Numbered from the stretch's first letter, positions 1 to 6,702 are shown. The stretch is DNA of 8,156 bases from Parvularcula sp039033795 (GCA_039033795.1 JBCCBY010000133.1:1-8156), one strand, 5' to 3'. Numbers and translations: made by a program. Notes: generated from the letters alone by a model not told the origin.

Positions 1-1854
1 CGGATCACCCTGTCGACCAGAGCGTCCGCGCAATTGGTTATCGATCCGGCGGCTTTCATGACGCTCAGTACCTAGAACGAAGAGACCACCAGCTTCGAGC
101 GCAACGTCTTTTTGCTCCTTGACCTTCGCTTCAATCTCAGCGCGTTTGGTGTTGATCGTATCAGCATCATCATCGTCGGATAGGTGCTGAACAATCTCCA
201 TATCCACCGAGCCGCCCAGCTGAATATCTTTGCCGCGGCCCGCCATGTTGGTGGCAATGGTCACAGCACCGGGAACACCAGCTGATGCAACGATCTCGGC
301 TTCTTGTTCATGGAAGCGGGCATTCAAAACGTTATGCGGCACCGGGATCGGTTTGCGCGCCATGGCCTCGATGTCCGTTGCCATCGTGGTGAGACGCTCG
401 CGTTCCTCAACCTGTTTCTCCTTCAACTCGCCAGCCCGTTTGGTGAGGTCGGCAGCGACTTCTTTCCAAAACTTTTTGTCGCTGAGGAGGGAAGAGAGGT
501 ATTCGGACTTTTCGATCGATACGGTGCCGACAAGAACCGGCTGACCTTTGAGGTGACACTCAGCAATTTGGATCGCAATGGCCCGATATTTCTCGCGCGC
601 GGACATATAGAGCTCATCGTCAAAGTCATCGCGAGCGATCGGCCGGTTGGTCGGGATCTCGGACACAGAAAGGCTGTAGATATCTTGGAACTCGCCTTCT
701 TCGGTGATGGCCGTGCCGGTCATGCCGGAGAGTTTTTCGTAGAGACGGAAGTAGTTTTGGAAGGTGATCGAGGCGAGGGTCACGTTTTCTGGCTTGATCT
801 CGGCGCCCTCCTTGGCCTCAACGGCCTGGTGCAAACCGTCGGACCAGCGTCGACCATCCATCATGCGGCCAGTGAACTCGTCGATGATCACAACCTTGTT
901 GTCTTTGACGATATAGTCCTTGTCCCGCGCAAACATTTTATGGGCACGCAGAGCATTTTGGATATGGTGCACAACGGTGACGTTTTCCGCCTCATAAAGG
1001 CTTTCGCCTTTGAGAAGGTCCATCTCACGCAAGAGGTCTTCGACGCGCTCATTCCCCTCATCGGTCAGGGTAACGAGCTTTTTCTTCTCATCAATCTCAT
1101 AGCAATCGTCATCGAGTTGCGGCATCAGCTTGTCGATCGCCACGTAGAGATCGGATTTGTCTTCTGTCGGTCCACTGATGATCAGCGGTGTGCGTGCTTC
1201 GTCGATCAGGATCGAGTCCACCTCGTCGATAATCGCGTAAGAGTGGCCGCGCTGCACCATCTCTTCTTTGGACTGCTTCATGTTATCGCGAAGATAATCA
1301 AAGCCGAGCTCATTGTTCGTGCCATAGGTGATATCGCAGGCGTAAGCCGCCCGGCGCGATGCATCATCCATGTTGCTGATGATCACGCCCGTGGTCATGC
1401 CTAGTTTTTCGTAGACCTTGCCCATCCATTCCGCATCGCGCGCGGCGAGGTAATCGTTCACCGTCACGATATGGACGCCTTGGCCTGTGAGGGCGTTCAA
1501 AAAGGCGGGAAGGGTTGCAACCAGCGTTTTGCCTTCGCCGGTTTTCATCTCGGCGATGTTGCCGCCGTTCATCACCATGCCGCCGACGAACTGGACGTCA
1601 TAAGGCCGAAGGCCGATGGCGCGATCAGCGGCTTCGCGGACAAGCGCGAAGGCTTCGTCGAGCAGCTGATCCAGGGTTTCGCCGTCCTGGTAGCGGTCCT
1701 TCAATTCATTGGTCTTCGCAACGATGCCATCGTCGCTGAGCGCTGCCATCTCGTCGGCCAGCTCGCCAATTTTTTTGGCGCGCTTGGTCATCGGTTTCAG
1801 TCGGCGCTCATTGGCCGAACCGAAGAGGCGTTGCGCGAGGGATACTTTAGCCAT
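1..1854 (-). CDS. secA: SecA, preprotein translocase ATPase subunit (partial, C-terminus outside the window)
   Basis: SecA is the cytoplasmic motor ATPase that pushes unfolded preproteins through the SecYEG channel of the inner membrane. The minus-strand frame runs without interruption from ATG at 1854 to the window edge, 618 codons of a protein usually near 900 residues. Visible landmarks are the N-terminus MAKVSLAQRLFGSANERR, Walker A MKTGEGKT (about residues 103-110), NDYLAARDAEWM, the Walker B/DEAD-type box DEVDSILIDEARTP (about 210-223), DEFTGRMMDGRRWSDG in the preprotein cross-linking region, and near the cut end the helicase motif VI region QLRGRSGRQGDP. The central helical-wing region and the C-terminal zinc-binding tail lie outside. 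An AGG-type ribosome site (AAAAGGCAGG) sits just before the start. The gene is divergent from ppiC. The truncation is only the window boundary; nothing suggests a pseudogene. Confidence 0.98.
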   Translation of the reverse strand, partial: MAKVSLAQRLFGSANERRLKPMTKRAKKIGELADEMAALSDDGIVAKTNELKDRYQDGETLDQLLDEAFALVREAADRAIGLRPYDVQFVGGMVMNGGNIAEMKTGEGKTLVATLPAFLNALTGQGVHIVTVNDYLAARDAEWMGKVYEKLGMTTGVIISNMDDASRRAAYACDITYGTNNELGFDYLRDNMKQSKEEMVQRGHSYAIIDEVDSILIDEARTPLIISGPTEDKSDLYVAIDKLMPQLDDDCYEIDEKKKLVTLTDEGNERVEDLLREMDLLKGESLYEAENVTVVHHIQNALRAHKMFARDKDYIVKDNKVVIIDEFTGRMMDGRRWSDGLHQAVEAKEGAEIKPENVTLASITFQNYFRLYEKLSGMTGTAITEEGEFQDIYSLSVSEIPTNRPIARDDFDDELYMSAREKYRAIAIQIAECHLKGQPVLVGTVSIEKSEYLSSLLSDKKFWKEVAADLTKRAGELKEKQVEERERLTTMATDIEAMARKPIPVPHNVLNARFHEQEAEIVASAGVPGAVTIATNMAGRGKDIQLGGSVDMEIVQHLSDDDDADTINTKRAEIEAKVKEQKDVALEAGGLFVLGTERHESRRIDNQLRGRSGRQGDP

Positions 1855-2138
1855 CAACCTGCCTTTTGAATCATGTGCTGTCAGCGAGCCCGAGCCGCGC
1901 AGCATGCCCGCTTATTTCCTAAGATCCGGCGAGCGTTCCGCAGATAGGTAGGAGCCCCCGCCGGTGTCAAATTTTGCGTGTTGGCACCACCTTCGCATCA
2001 CAAGATTCGTCAATTCGTTTGCAAGTCGTTAAGGGCATCTTAACTGACTCTCAGAGCTTGTTGGGTGAATTTGTGCAAGGCATTGTAAATCATAAAACTT
2101 CGTCAGCCGATGCGCGTCGAGGCTTTCGTTTCACCGCG
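1855..2138. other. Divergent intergenic region between secA and ppiC
   Basis: This spacer holds the secA leader and promoter (1942-1970) and must hold the ppiC promoter. For ppiC I see only weak candidates around 2060-2100, for example TTGGGT and TGTAAA separated by 17 bp, in an AT-richer patch. Codons in the ppiC frame between 1974 and 2138 look noncoding: AT-rich at third positions, with no recognisable protein pattern. No convincing terminator, operator palindrome or small gene was seen. The secA leader contains a short direct repeat of the bases CGAGCC without an obvious role. Confidence 0.5.
1942..1970 (-). promoter_or_regulatory. Probable sigma-70-type promoter of secA
   Basis: Read on the minus strand, a perfect -35 TTGACA (complement of 1965-1970) is followed after exactly 17 bp by CTATCT (complement of 1942-1947). 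CTATCT resembles the alphaproteobacterial -10 CTATAT. Transcription would start near 1935, leaving a leader of about 80 nt before the secA ATG. The element lies directly upstream of a TTG codon at 1974 that opens the longest version of the ppiC frame, which is one reason that start is not used. Confidence 0.6.
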
Positions 2139-3089
2139 ATGATCTTGTCGCGCGCCGCACAGGAACTCCATGGCTCCACCATGCTGCGGGCAATCTTTTG
2201 TGCCGCTTTGTTAACCGCGACGTCGCTTGAGACGATCCGTCTCGGTGTTGTGCGGCCGCCGCAACTTTTGGCATCGGCGACCGAAAACTTTGATCCTGTG
2301 GTCGCCTCGATCGGTGACCAGGTGCTGCGGGTGTCGGATGCGTATGCCCATGCTGCCTTCACCGGTGAGCCGGCGGCGGATGCGCGCGATGTTGGCGAGC
2401 TTTTGACGTCCGGGACGGTCGATGCTGCAGCCAATCAGGTGGCACTCGCCCAAGCAGCACGCACGGAGGGGATCGACAACGCGCTTGAGATCCGCGCTGC
2501 GCTTGCATTGGCTGAGCGTCAAATCCTTGCCGAGGCCTATCTCGACCAGGTCACGCGCGCAGCGATCAGTGAGCAAGCCATTCATGCTCGCTATAAGGCG
2601 GAACAGGAGGCGCTCGCCGCCAACGCTGTGATGCGGGTGTCCCACATCGTTGTCCCAAGCCGGGATCAGGCGCATTCACTGGCGTCACAACTGCCTGCTG
2701 CGAGCTTCCCTGTGCTGGCTGCTCGGCATTCGATTGATGAAGCGACATCGTCACAAGGCGGCCGCATGGGAGAGTTGCGGGCATCCGATCTTCACCCGAC
2801 GCTGCGCCAAGCGGTGCAAGGTCTTCGCGTGGGTGATGCGTCCAGTCCCGTCGAAACAGAGCAGGGTTGGCACATTGTCAAACTGGAGGCGCGCCGCGAT
2901 GTTCGCTTGGCGCCGCTTAGTGAACGCCGTCCAGCCATTGTCGACGCGCTGACGCAAGAAGCGATCGCCGCCGCCCTTGCGAGCGCACGAGAGGCTGTTC
3001 CGATGCGGATCCGTCCCGCCGAATCAATCGTTGCTGCGCTGAACGACGATGAGACCGCTCCGACTCTCGCGCTCGCTCGCGCGCAATAG
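2139..3089 (+). CDS. PpiC-type (parvulin) peptidyl-prolyl cis-trans isomerase, probably periplasmic
   Basis: Parvulins catalyse cis-trans isomerisation of peptide bonds before proline and assist folding of exported proteins. With ATG at 2139 the product has 316 residues. A hydrophobic stretch (AIFCAALLTATSL, about residues 18-30) is a likely signal peptide or membrane anchor. A helical region resembling SurA/PrsA N-terminal domains follows. The rotamase domain spans about 163-253, with MRVSHIVVPS at its start, SQGGRMGEL in the middle and VETEQGWHIVKLE at its end, all hallmark parvulin positions. A tail rich in Ala and charged residues closes the protein. The start is uncertain. ATG 2139 begins GC-rich coding-like codons, ATG 2181 would place the hydrophobic segment closer to the N-terminus (302 residues), and TTG 1974 is unlikely. 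None has a well-spaced ribosome site. It is divergent from secA, 9 bp before mutT and probably cotranscribed with it. The exact client range is unknown. Confidence 0.88.
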   Translation: MILSRAAQELHGSTMLRAIFCAALLTATSLETIRLGVVRPPQLLASATENFDPVVASIGDQVLRVSDAYAHAAFTGEPAADARDVGELLTSGTVDAAANQVALAQAARTEGIDNALEIRAALALAERQILAEAYLDQVTRAAISEQAIHARYKAEQEALAANAVMRVSHIVVPSRDQAHSLASQLPAASFPVLAARHSIDEATSSQGGRMGELRASDLHPTLRQAVQGLRVGDASSPVETEQGWHIVKLEARRDVRLAPLSERRPAIVDALTQEAIAAALASAREAVPMRIRPAESIVAALNDDETAPTLALARAQ

Positions 3090-3098
3090 ATTGTTCAG

Positions 3099-3482
3099 AT
3101 GCTGATTGTCTCGGCGTGCGCGTTGATTGATCGCGATGGCCGCGTTCTTCTGTCCCAACGACCAGAGGGGAAGACCCATGCTGGGCTTTGGGAGTTTCCA
3201 GGCGGTAAGGTGGAAGAGGGGGAGCGTCCGGAGGACGCGCTCATTCGTGAGCTGAAAGAAGAGCTGGGGGTTGATACCGAAACCAGCTGTTTGGCCCCTA
3301 TTGCTTTCAACACGGACGAGGCTTTGCTCCTTCTTCTCTTCGCATGCAGGAAGTACCAAGGCATTCCCCAACCGCTTGAAGGGCAGGGCCTCCGTTGGTC
3401 AAAGGCGGAGGATCTCCTGTCCCACAACCTCGTGCCAGCGGATCGGCCATTGGCGGCCACAACGCGTGATCTCTTGCGCTAA
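3099..3482 (+). CDS. mutT: MutT-type Nudix hydrolase (8-oxo-dGTP diphosphatase family)
   Basis: MutT-type enzymes hydrolyse oxidised nucleoside triphosphates such as 8-oxo-dGTP to the monophosphate and pyrophosphate, preventing A-to-C mutations. The product has 127 residues, normal for the family. It carries the full Nudix box at residues 36-58, from the G of GGKVEEGE through RELKEELGV, matching G-x5-E-x7-RE-U-x-EE-x-G-U with the metal-binding glutamates present. Upstream GLWEFPGGK and the late VPADRP segment are also typical of MutT. It begins 9 bp after the ppiC stop without a strong ribosome site, so translation is probably coupled to ppiC. Its TAA stop interlocks with the TAG stop of the convergent methyltransferase-like gene (4 bp overlap), leaving no room for a terminator between them. 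Substrate choice cannot be proven from sequence, since Nudix enzymes with different substrates share this box. Confidence 0.9.
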   Translation: MLIVSACALIDRDGRVLLSQRPEGKTHAGLWEFPGGKVEEGERPEDALIRELKEELGVDTETSCLAPIAFNTDEALLLLLFACRKYQGIPQPLEGQGLRWSKAEDLLSHNLVPADRPLAATTRDLLR

Positions 3483-4348
3483 GTCTCTCTTGCCTTCTTG
3501 ACGGCGTCGGCAAGCGACGCTTTTGCGCTGCCGGGTTTTAAGGGTTTGGGCTGACTGGGATGGGGGGCCCATCCGGTCATAATCAGCATGTCAAAGACAG
3601 TCTCTTGGCCCGCCAGCGCGCTGACGACCTCCGCCAAGACGTCGCGCCGAAGGCCTGTTCGTGCGCCTTTTACGAGACTTGCCGTCTCGCCCATGCCGCG
3701 AAGGTCTTGGAACAGGCGTAAAGGATTCGCATACTGAACAGTGATCGGTTGCGTGTCGACCACGGGCAAGGCGAAGCCTGCGCGTTGGAGGAGGGCACCG
3801 CCATCCTTGATCGCCACGAAGGGCGGGACACGCGGGCTAAGCCCTCCTGTGATCTTTGTCTCGGCCTCACGAAGCGCTTCGCGCACATTGCTCAGGCTAC
3901 GCTCGGCAGGAAAGCTGGCCACGAAAAGCCCATCGGGCACCAGCACCCGCCGCGCTTCGGTCAGCGCCTTCGGAAGATCATCTTCCGCGTGGAGTGCCAT
4001 CAGAGACACCACCAGATCAAACCGCTTATCAGGAAACGGTAGTGCCGAGGCCCGTGCCTCGATCGGCGACGCAACTCCGCAGGCCGCCAATTGCTTTGCG
4101 CTCTCCCCAGCGATGGTCAGTTCACCGATGTCCGCCTCGGGCGTGAGGCGCGCAGCGAGCATTGGCGCTGCTGGTCCAAAAAAAAGAGCGTGTTCAAACC
4201 GTTTTTGGACAGTTTCGAGGCGATCGAGGGCATCTGCAGCAACCCTCTGGTGCAAAAAGTCATGCTGGGCAAAGCTGGCCGCAGCACGATCCAGGCGCAA
4301 CTGGCGAAGCTTGGGCGAGAAGATCGAAGGGGGTGCAGTGTCAGCCAT
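3479..4348 (-). CDS. Methyltransferase-fold protein of the NDUFAF5 (complex I assembly factor) type
   Basis: The product has 289 residues. From memory it resembles human NDUFAF5 over nearly its whole length: FDLVVSLMALH (about 110-120), DLPKALTEARRVLVPDG, a GGLSPRVPPF segment, DLRGMGETAS and the C-terminal MTGWAPHPSQPKPLKPGSAK. NDUFAF5 hydroxylates an arginine of the complex I subunit NDUFS7 (NuoB/PSST type), so a role in respiratory complex I assembly is plausible here, but it is inference and no nuo gene lies in the window. The glycine-rich SAM loop expected after about residue 53 (DLGCGxG in the human protein) reads FFGPAAP, with correct spacing but without the acidic residue or the glycines. 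The ATG at 4348, preceded by GTGGGG, gives the family's usual length; a start at 4450 would add 34 unconserved, basic residues and lie deep inside comF. It overlaps mutT by 4 bp at the 3' end and comF by 11 bp at the 5' end. Confidence 0.85.
   Translation of the reverse strand: MADTAPPSIFSPKLRQLRLDRAAASFAQHDFLHQRVAADALDRLETVQKRFEHALFFGPAAPMLAARLTPEADIGELTIAGESAKQLAACGVASPIEARASALPFPDKRFDLVVSLMALHAEDDLPKALTEARRVLVPDGLFVASFPAERSLSNVREALREAETKITGGLSPRVPPFVAIKDGGALLQRAGFALPVVDTQPITVQYANPLRLFQDLRGMGETASLVKGARTGLRRDVLAEVVSALAGQETVFDMLIMTGWAPHPSQPKPLKPGSAKASLADAVKKARET
4327..4333 (+). promoter_or_regulatory. Ribosome binding site deciding the GTG start of comF
   Basis: AAGGGGG lies 4 bases before GTG 4338. 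It is the only good purine-rich ribosome site in front of a usable codon in the comF frame, and it supports a start inside the opposite-strand methyltransferase gene rather than at the much longer upstream opening or the later TTG at 4413. Confidence 0.5.
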
Positions 4349-5162
4349 CACCAACCCCACATGGCGGATAACGCCGCCGCGCCCAAGTCCGGGGTCGCGG
4401 TGGGGTACACTCTTGGGGCGCCTGTTTTTTCCGCCCTTGTGCCCGATCACGCGGCAACCGCTGCTGCAGCCTGGCGTTTTATCCCCTGAGGGCTGGCAGC
4501 GCCTTCAATTCGTTGCCCCGCCAAATTGCCAGCTTTGCGGCGTCCCGTTTGAGCATGACGCAGGCTTGCCGCTTTGTGCCCCATGCGCTGCGCCCAAGGG
4601 TTTTGACCGGACGCTCTGCGGTCCGGGTCGTCTTGATCGCGCGCGCAGTGCGCTTGTTTATGATGCCCTGTCGGCTGAGCTGATCTTGCAGCTCAAATAT
4701 GGCGACCGGCATGATTTGGCGCCGATCTTAGGCGGGTTGATGGTGTCGGCGCTGGCTGCGCTTCATCCGCCCAGCCACGCGGTGCTCCATCCCGTTCCGC
4801 TGCATGCCAAAAGACTGCGCGACCGGCGTTTCAACCAAGCGGCGCTCTTGGCAAGGTCTCTATCAGATCGGTCCGGAATGCCCCTGCGGCTGGACCTCTT
4901 AAAGCGGATCAAAGCCACGCCGCAGCAGCGAGGCCTCGGCTTTGCCGGGCGGCGCAGAAATCTCTCTGGCGCTTTTGCCGGTGCCCCCGACGCCAAAGGT
5001 CAAGCGGTCATCTTGGTGGATGATGTGCTGACGAGCGGCGCAACACTTCTCTCGGCTGCACGAGCCTTGCGTCGAGCAGGGGTCAGTTTTGTCGGTGCGG
5101 TAACGGTGGCGCGGGTTTTCGAAACCGCTAAGGATCCCCAAATCTCGCTGCCTGACGTGTGA
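4338..5162 (+). CDS. comF: ComF family protein (double zinc ribbon plus phosphoribosyltransferase domain)
   Basis: ComF/GntX proteins combine an N-terminal zinc ribbon with a type I phosphoribosyltransferase fold and are linked to DNA uptake and transformation in competent bacteria; their chemistry is unknown. From GTG 4338 the product has 274 residues. It shows LFFPPLCPIT (about 29-38), the zinc knuckles C64-QL-C67 and C80-AP-C83, the ComF signature VPLHAKRLRDRRFNQA (153-168), and the PRPP-binding loop VILVDDVLTSGAT (225-237). The first knuckle pair usually found before residue 60 is degenerate: CPIT and SPEGW stand where CxxC and CxxCW are normally seen. The frame stays open upstream to 3741, but that part is antisense to the methyltransferase-like gene and Ser/Arg-rich, so it is excluded. 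It is the first gene of a run with grxC, the amidase and DUF1178. Its promoter must lie inside the opposing gene; I could not pick one out. Confidence 0.9.
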   Translation: MSAITNPTWRITPPRPSPGSRWGTLLGRLFFPPLCPITRQPLLQPGVLSPEGWQRLQFVAPPNCQLCGVPFEHDAGLPLCAPCAAPKGFDRTLCGPGRLDRARSALVYDALSAELILQLKYGDRHDLAPILGGLMVSALAALHPPSHAVLHPVPLHAKRLRDRRFNQAALLARSLSDRSGMPLRLDLLKRIKATPQQRGLGFAGRRRNLSGAFAGAPDAKGQAVILVDDVLTSGATLLSAARALRRAGVSFVGAVTVARVFETAKDPQISLPDV

Positions 5163-5167
5163 AGGAG
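5162..5167 (+). promoter_or_regulatory. Ribosome binding site of grxC, overlapping the comF stop
   Basis: AAGGAG begins on the last base of the comF TGA and ends 7 bases before the grxC ATG. The near-ideal sequence and spacing suggest strong translation of the glutaredoxin relative to its neighbours and couple it to termination of comF translation. Confidence 0.75.
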
Positions 5168-5174
5168 CTGCTCG

Positions 5175-5432
5175 ATGGCGAAGGTCACAATCTACACCAA
5201 AATCATGTGCCCTTACTGCGTTCGGGCCATGCACTTGCTGAAAAAAAAGGGCGCGGATGTCGATGAAATTCCTGCGGCCTTTGACAAGGAAAAGAAGCAA
5301 GAGATGGTCGACCGCTCGGGAGGGCGCATGACGTTTCCGCAGATCTTTATAGGCGATACCCATGTGGGCGGTTCCGATGAACTCGCAGCGCTCGAGCGTG
5401 CGGGCAAACTCGACGCATTGTTGGCCGCATGA
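5175..5432 (+). CDS. grxC: Glutaredoxin 3 (class I, dithiol)
   Basis: Glutaredoxins use glutathione to reduce protein disulfides and glutathionylated proteins, and can supply electrons to ribonucleotide reductase. The product has 85 residues, the normal size of bacterial Grx3. The dithiol active site C12-P-Y-C15 follows the first strand (KVTIYTKIM), the cis-proline is P55 in TFPQIFI, and the glutathione-contacting GGSDEL starts at G65. These three elements identify a class I enzyme rather than the monothiol CGFS type. It has a strong ribosome site overlapping the comF stop, and its own stop overlaps the next start as ATGA (5429-5432), indicating translational coupling to the amidase. Codons for L22-K23-K24-K25 include a run of eight A (5241-5248) that contains the heptamer A AAA AAG in the slippery phase. 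Confidence 0.96.
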   Translation: MAKVTIYTKIMCPYCVRAMHLLKKKGADVDEIPAAFDKEKKQEMVDRSGGRMTFPQIFIGDTHVGGSDELAALERAGKLDALLAA

Positions 5433-6262
5433 CCACGCTTCGCGCCGCGTGCGTGCAACTCCGGACCGGGGTTGATCGTGCTGCTAACCTCGACGCCGCG
5501 CAAACACTGATTCGCGAAGCAGCCATGGACGGCGCATCGCTGATCGTGACCCCTGAGATGACCACGCTGCTCGATCGTGATCGGTCGCGACTGCGTGCCA
5601 GCTTGGCCCAAACCGAACCCAACGAAGTTGAAGCCTTTTCGGCGCTGTCAAAAGAACTCAACGCCACCATCATTGTCGGCTCGATGCCGGTGCCCGTCGA
5701 TGGTCAGGACAAGGTCGCGAACACGCAGTTTGCGTTTAGCGGGGGGCAGTTGGTTGCCACCTACGATAAGATCCATCTCTTCGACGTTGATCTGCCCACG
5801 GGCGAGAGCTGGCGCGAATCGAGCCTCTACCGCCCCGGCTACGAAGCGGTCCTTATTGAGGCGGAGGGCGCAGAGATTGGCCTTTCGATCTGCTACGACC
5901 TTCGTTTTCCGCATCTTTACAGGGCCTTGGCGCAGGCGGGGGCTGAAATTTTGACCATCCCAGCTGCCTTTACCGTGCCCACCGGCCAAGCGCATTGGGA
6001 GGTACTCCTGCGCGCACGTGCGATTGAAACGGGAAGCTTTGTGATCGCAGCAGCCCAAGGCGGCGAGCACGAGGATGGGCGTGTCACCTATGGCCATTCG
6101 ATGATCATTAGCCCTTGGGGCGACGTACTGGCCGAGCAGGGCGATAACGCGCCGGGTTTCATCGCTGCCAATCTCGATCTTGCCCGCTGCCGTGACATGA
6201 GGACCCGTATCCCCTCGCTTGGCCTTGATCGTGACGTGGCAGTCCGTACGTTCACCGCATGA
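5429..6262 (+). CDS. Carbon-nitrogen hydrolase, Nit1-like amidase (candidate deaminated-glutathione amidase)
   Basis: This nitrilase-superfamily enzyme has 277 residues, the usual length for the Nit branch. The catalytic triad is visible as Glu43 in TPEMT, Lys114 in YDKIHLFDVD and Cys155 in SICYDLRFPHLYR. The downstream segments RARAIETGSFVIAAAQ and YGHSMIISPWGDVLAE are typical of Nit1/Nit2-type amidases. Nit1 in mammals and its bacterial and yeast counterparts hydrolyse deaminated glutathione, a by-product of transaminases; the related Nit2 acts on alpha-ketoglutaramate. The glutaredoxin directly upstream favours the glutathione-repair reading, but sequence alone does not separate the two substrates. 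Cytoplasmic, with no signal peptide. Start and stop are both in ATGA overlaps (with grxC at 5429-5432 and with DUF1178 at 6259-6262) without strong ribosome sites, so translation is probably coupled. Confidence 0.92.
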   Translation: MTTLRAACVQLRTGVDRAANLDAAQTLIREAAMDGASLIVTPEMTTLLDRDRSRLRASLAQTEPNEVEAFSALSKELNATIIVGSMPVPVDGQDKVANTQFAFSGGQLVATYDKIHLFDVDLPTGESWRESSLYRPGYEAVLIEAEGAEIGLSICYDLRFPHLYRALAQAGAEILTIPAAFTVPTGQAHWEVLLRARAIETGSFVIAAAQGGEHEDGRVTYGHSMIISPWGDVLAEQGDNAPGFIAANLDLARCRDMRTRIPSLGLDRDVAVRTFTA

Positions 6263-6702
6263 TCAAATACGCTCTTCGTTGCGTCGAAGATCACCGCTTT
6301 GAGGGGTGGTTTTCATCGAGCGCTGATTTTGACCGGCAAAAGGATGAGGCGCTTCTCGAGTGCCCCGTTTGCGGCACCCATCAGGTGGAAAAAGCGCTCA
6401 TGGCGCCGGCGGTGCGCACCGCCCGTCGCGCGGCGAAAAACGAAGCGATGGAAACCATTCGTCGGACATGGAACGAGTCGGCGCGCAAGGCGCAGGACTA
6501 TGTCGAGAAAAACTTCGACAACGTTGGCAAACAGTTCCCCGAGGAAGCGCGCAAAATCCATTATGGCGAAACCGAGGATCGCCAAATCTATGGTCAAGCG
6601 ACACCGGCCGAGGTGAAAGAGCTCAAAGAAGAGGGCGTCACCGTTGCGCCTGTTCCTCAGCCCGTGCCCGAGCCTTCCGAAGCGAAAAAAAAGCTCAACT
6701 AG
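6259..6702 (+). CDS. DUF1178 family protein with a zinc-ribbon-like N-terminus
   Basis: I recognise this as DUF1178, a family of unknown function common in alphaproteobacteria. The product has 147 residues. It opens with MIKYALRC-x3-H and FEGWF, followed by CPVCG: C8, H12, C35 and C38 could bind one zinc ion. VEKALMAPAV (43-52) follows, then a charged helical region (about 53-95), the family's conserved EEARKIHYGE (95-104) and IYGQATPAE (110-118), and a Pro-rich, lysine-ended tail. The ATG overlaps the amidase stop (ATGA), so it is probably translated together with grxC and the amidase. The last codons contain eight A in a row (6685-6692). The stop lies 8 bp inside the convergent DUF4199 gene. 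No function should be assigned; a partner role in thiol or glutathione repair is only suggested by its neighbours. Confidence 0.9.
   Translation: MIKYALRCVEDHRFEGWFSSSADFDRQKDEALLECPVCGTHQVEKALMAPAVRTARRAAKNEAMETIRRTWNESARKAQDYVEKNFDNVGKQFPEEARKIHYGETEDRQIYGQATPAEVKELKEEGVTVAPVPQPVPEPSEAKKKLN

Noticed and set aside
304..1404. Plus-strand open frame of 366 codons opposite secA, and further plus-strand frames to 1869
   Set aside because: They lie antisense to a continuous, highly conserved SecA reading frame and give no recognisable protein; long antisense frames are a by-product of SecA codon use.
1..1854. secA as a truncated pseudogene
   Set aside because: The frame is intact to the window edge with all expected motifs; the end is imposed by the window.
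1974..2138. TTG start at 1974 for ppiC, adding 55 residues
   Set aside because: It abuts the -35 box of the secA promoter, the codons look noncoding, and the signal-peptide-like segment would lie far from the N-terminus.
3741..4337. N-terminal extension of the comF frame by about 199 codons
   Set aside because: It is fully antisense to the conserved methyltransferase-like gene, Ser/Arg-rich and unlike any ComF N-terminus. GTG 4338 with its AAGGGGG site fits the family length.
4349..4450. Upstream ATG at 4450 for the methyltransferase-like gene
   Set aside because: It adds 34 basic, unconserved residues inside comF, whereas ATG 4348 gives the usual family start.
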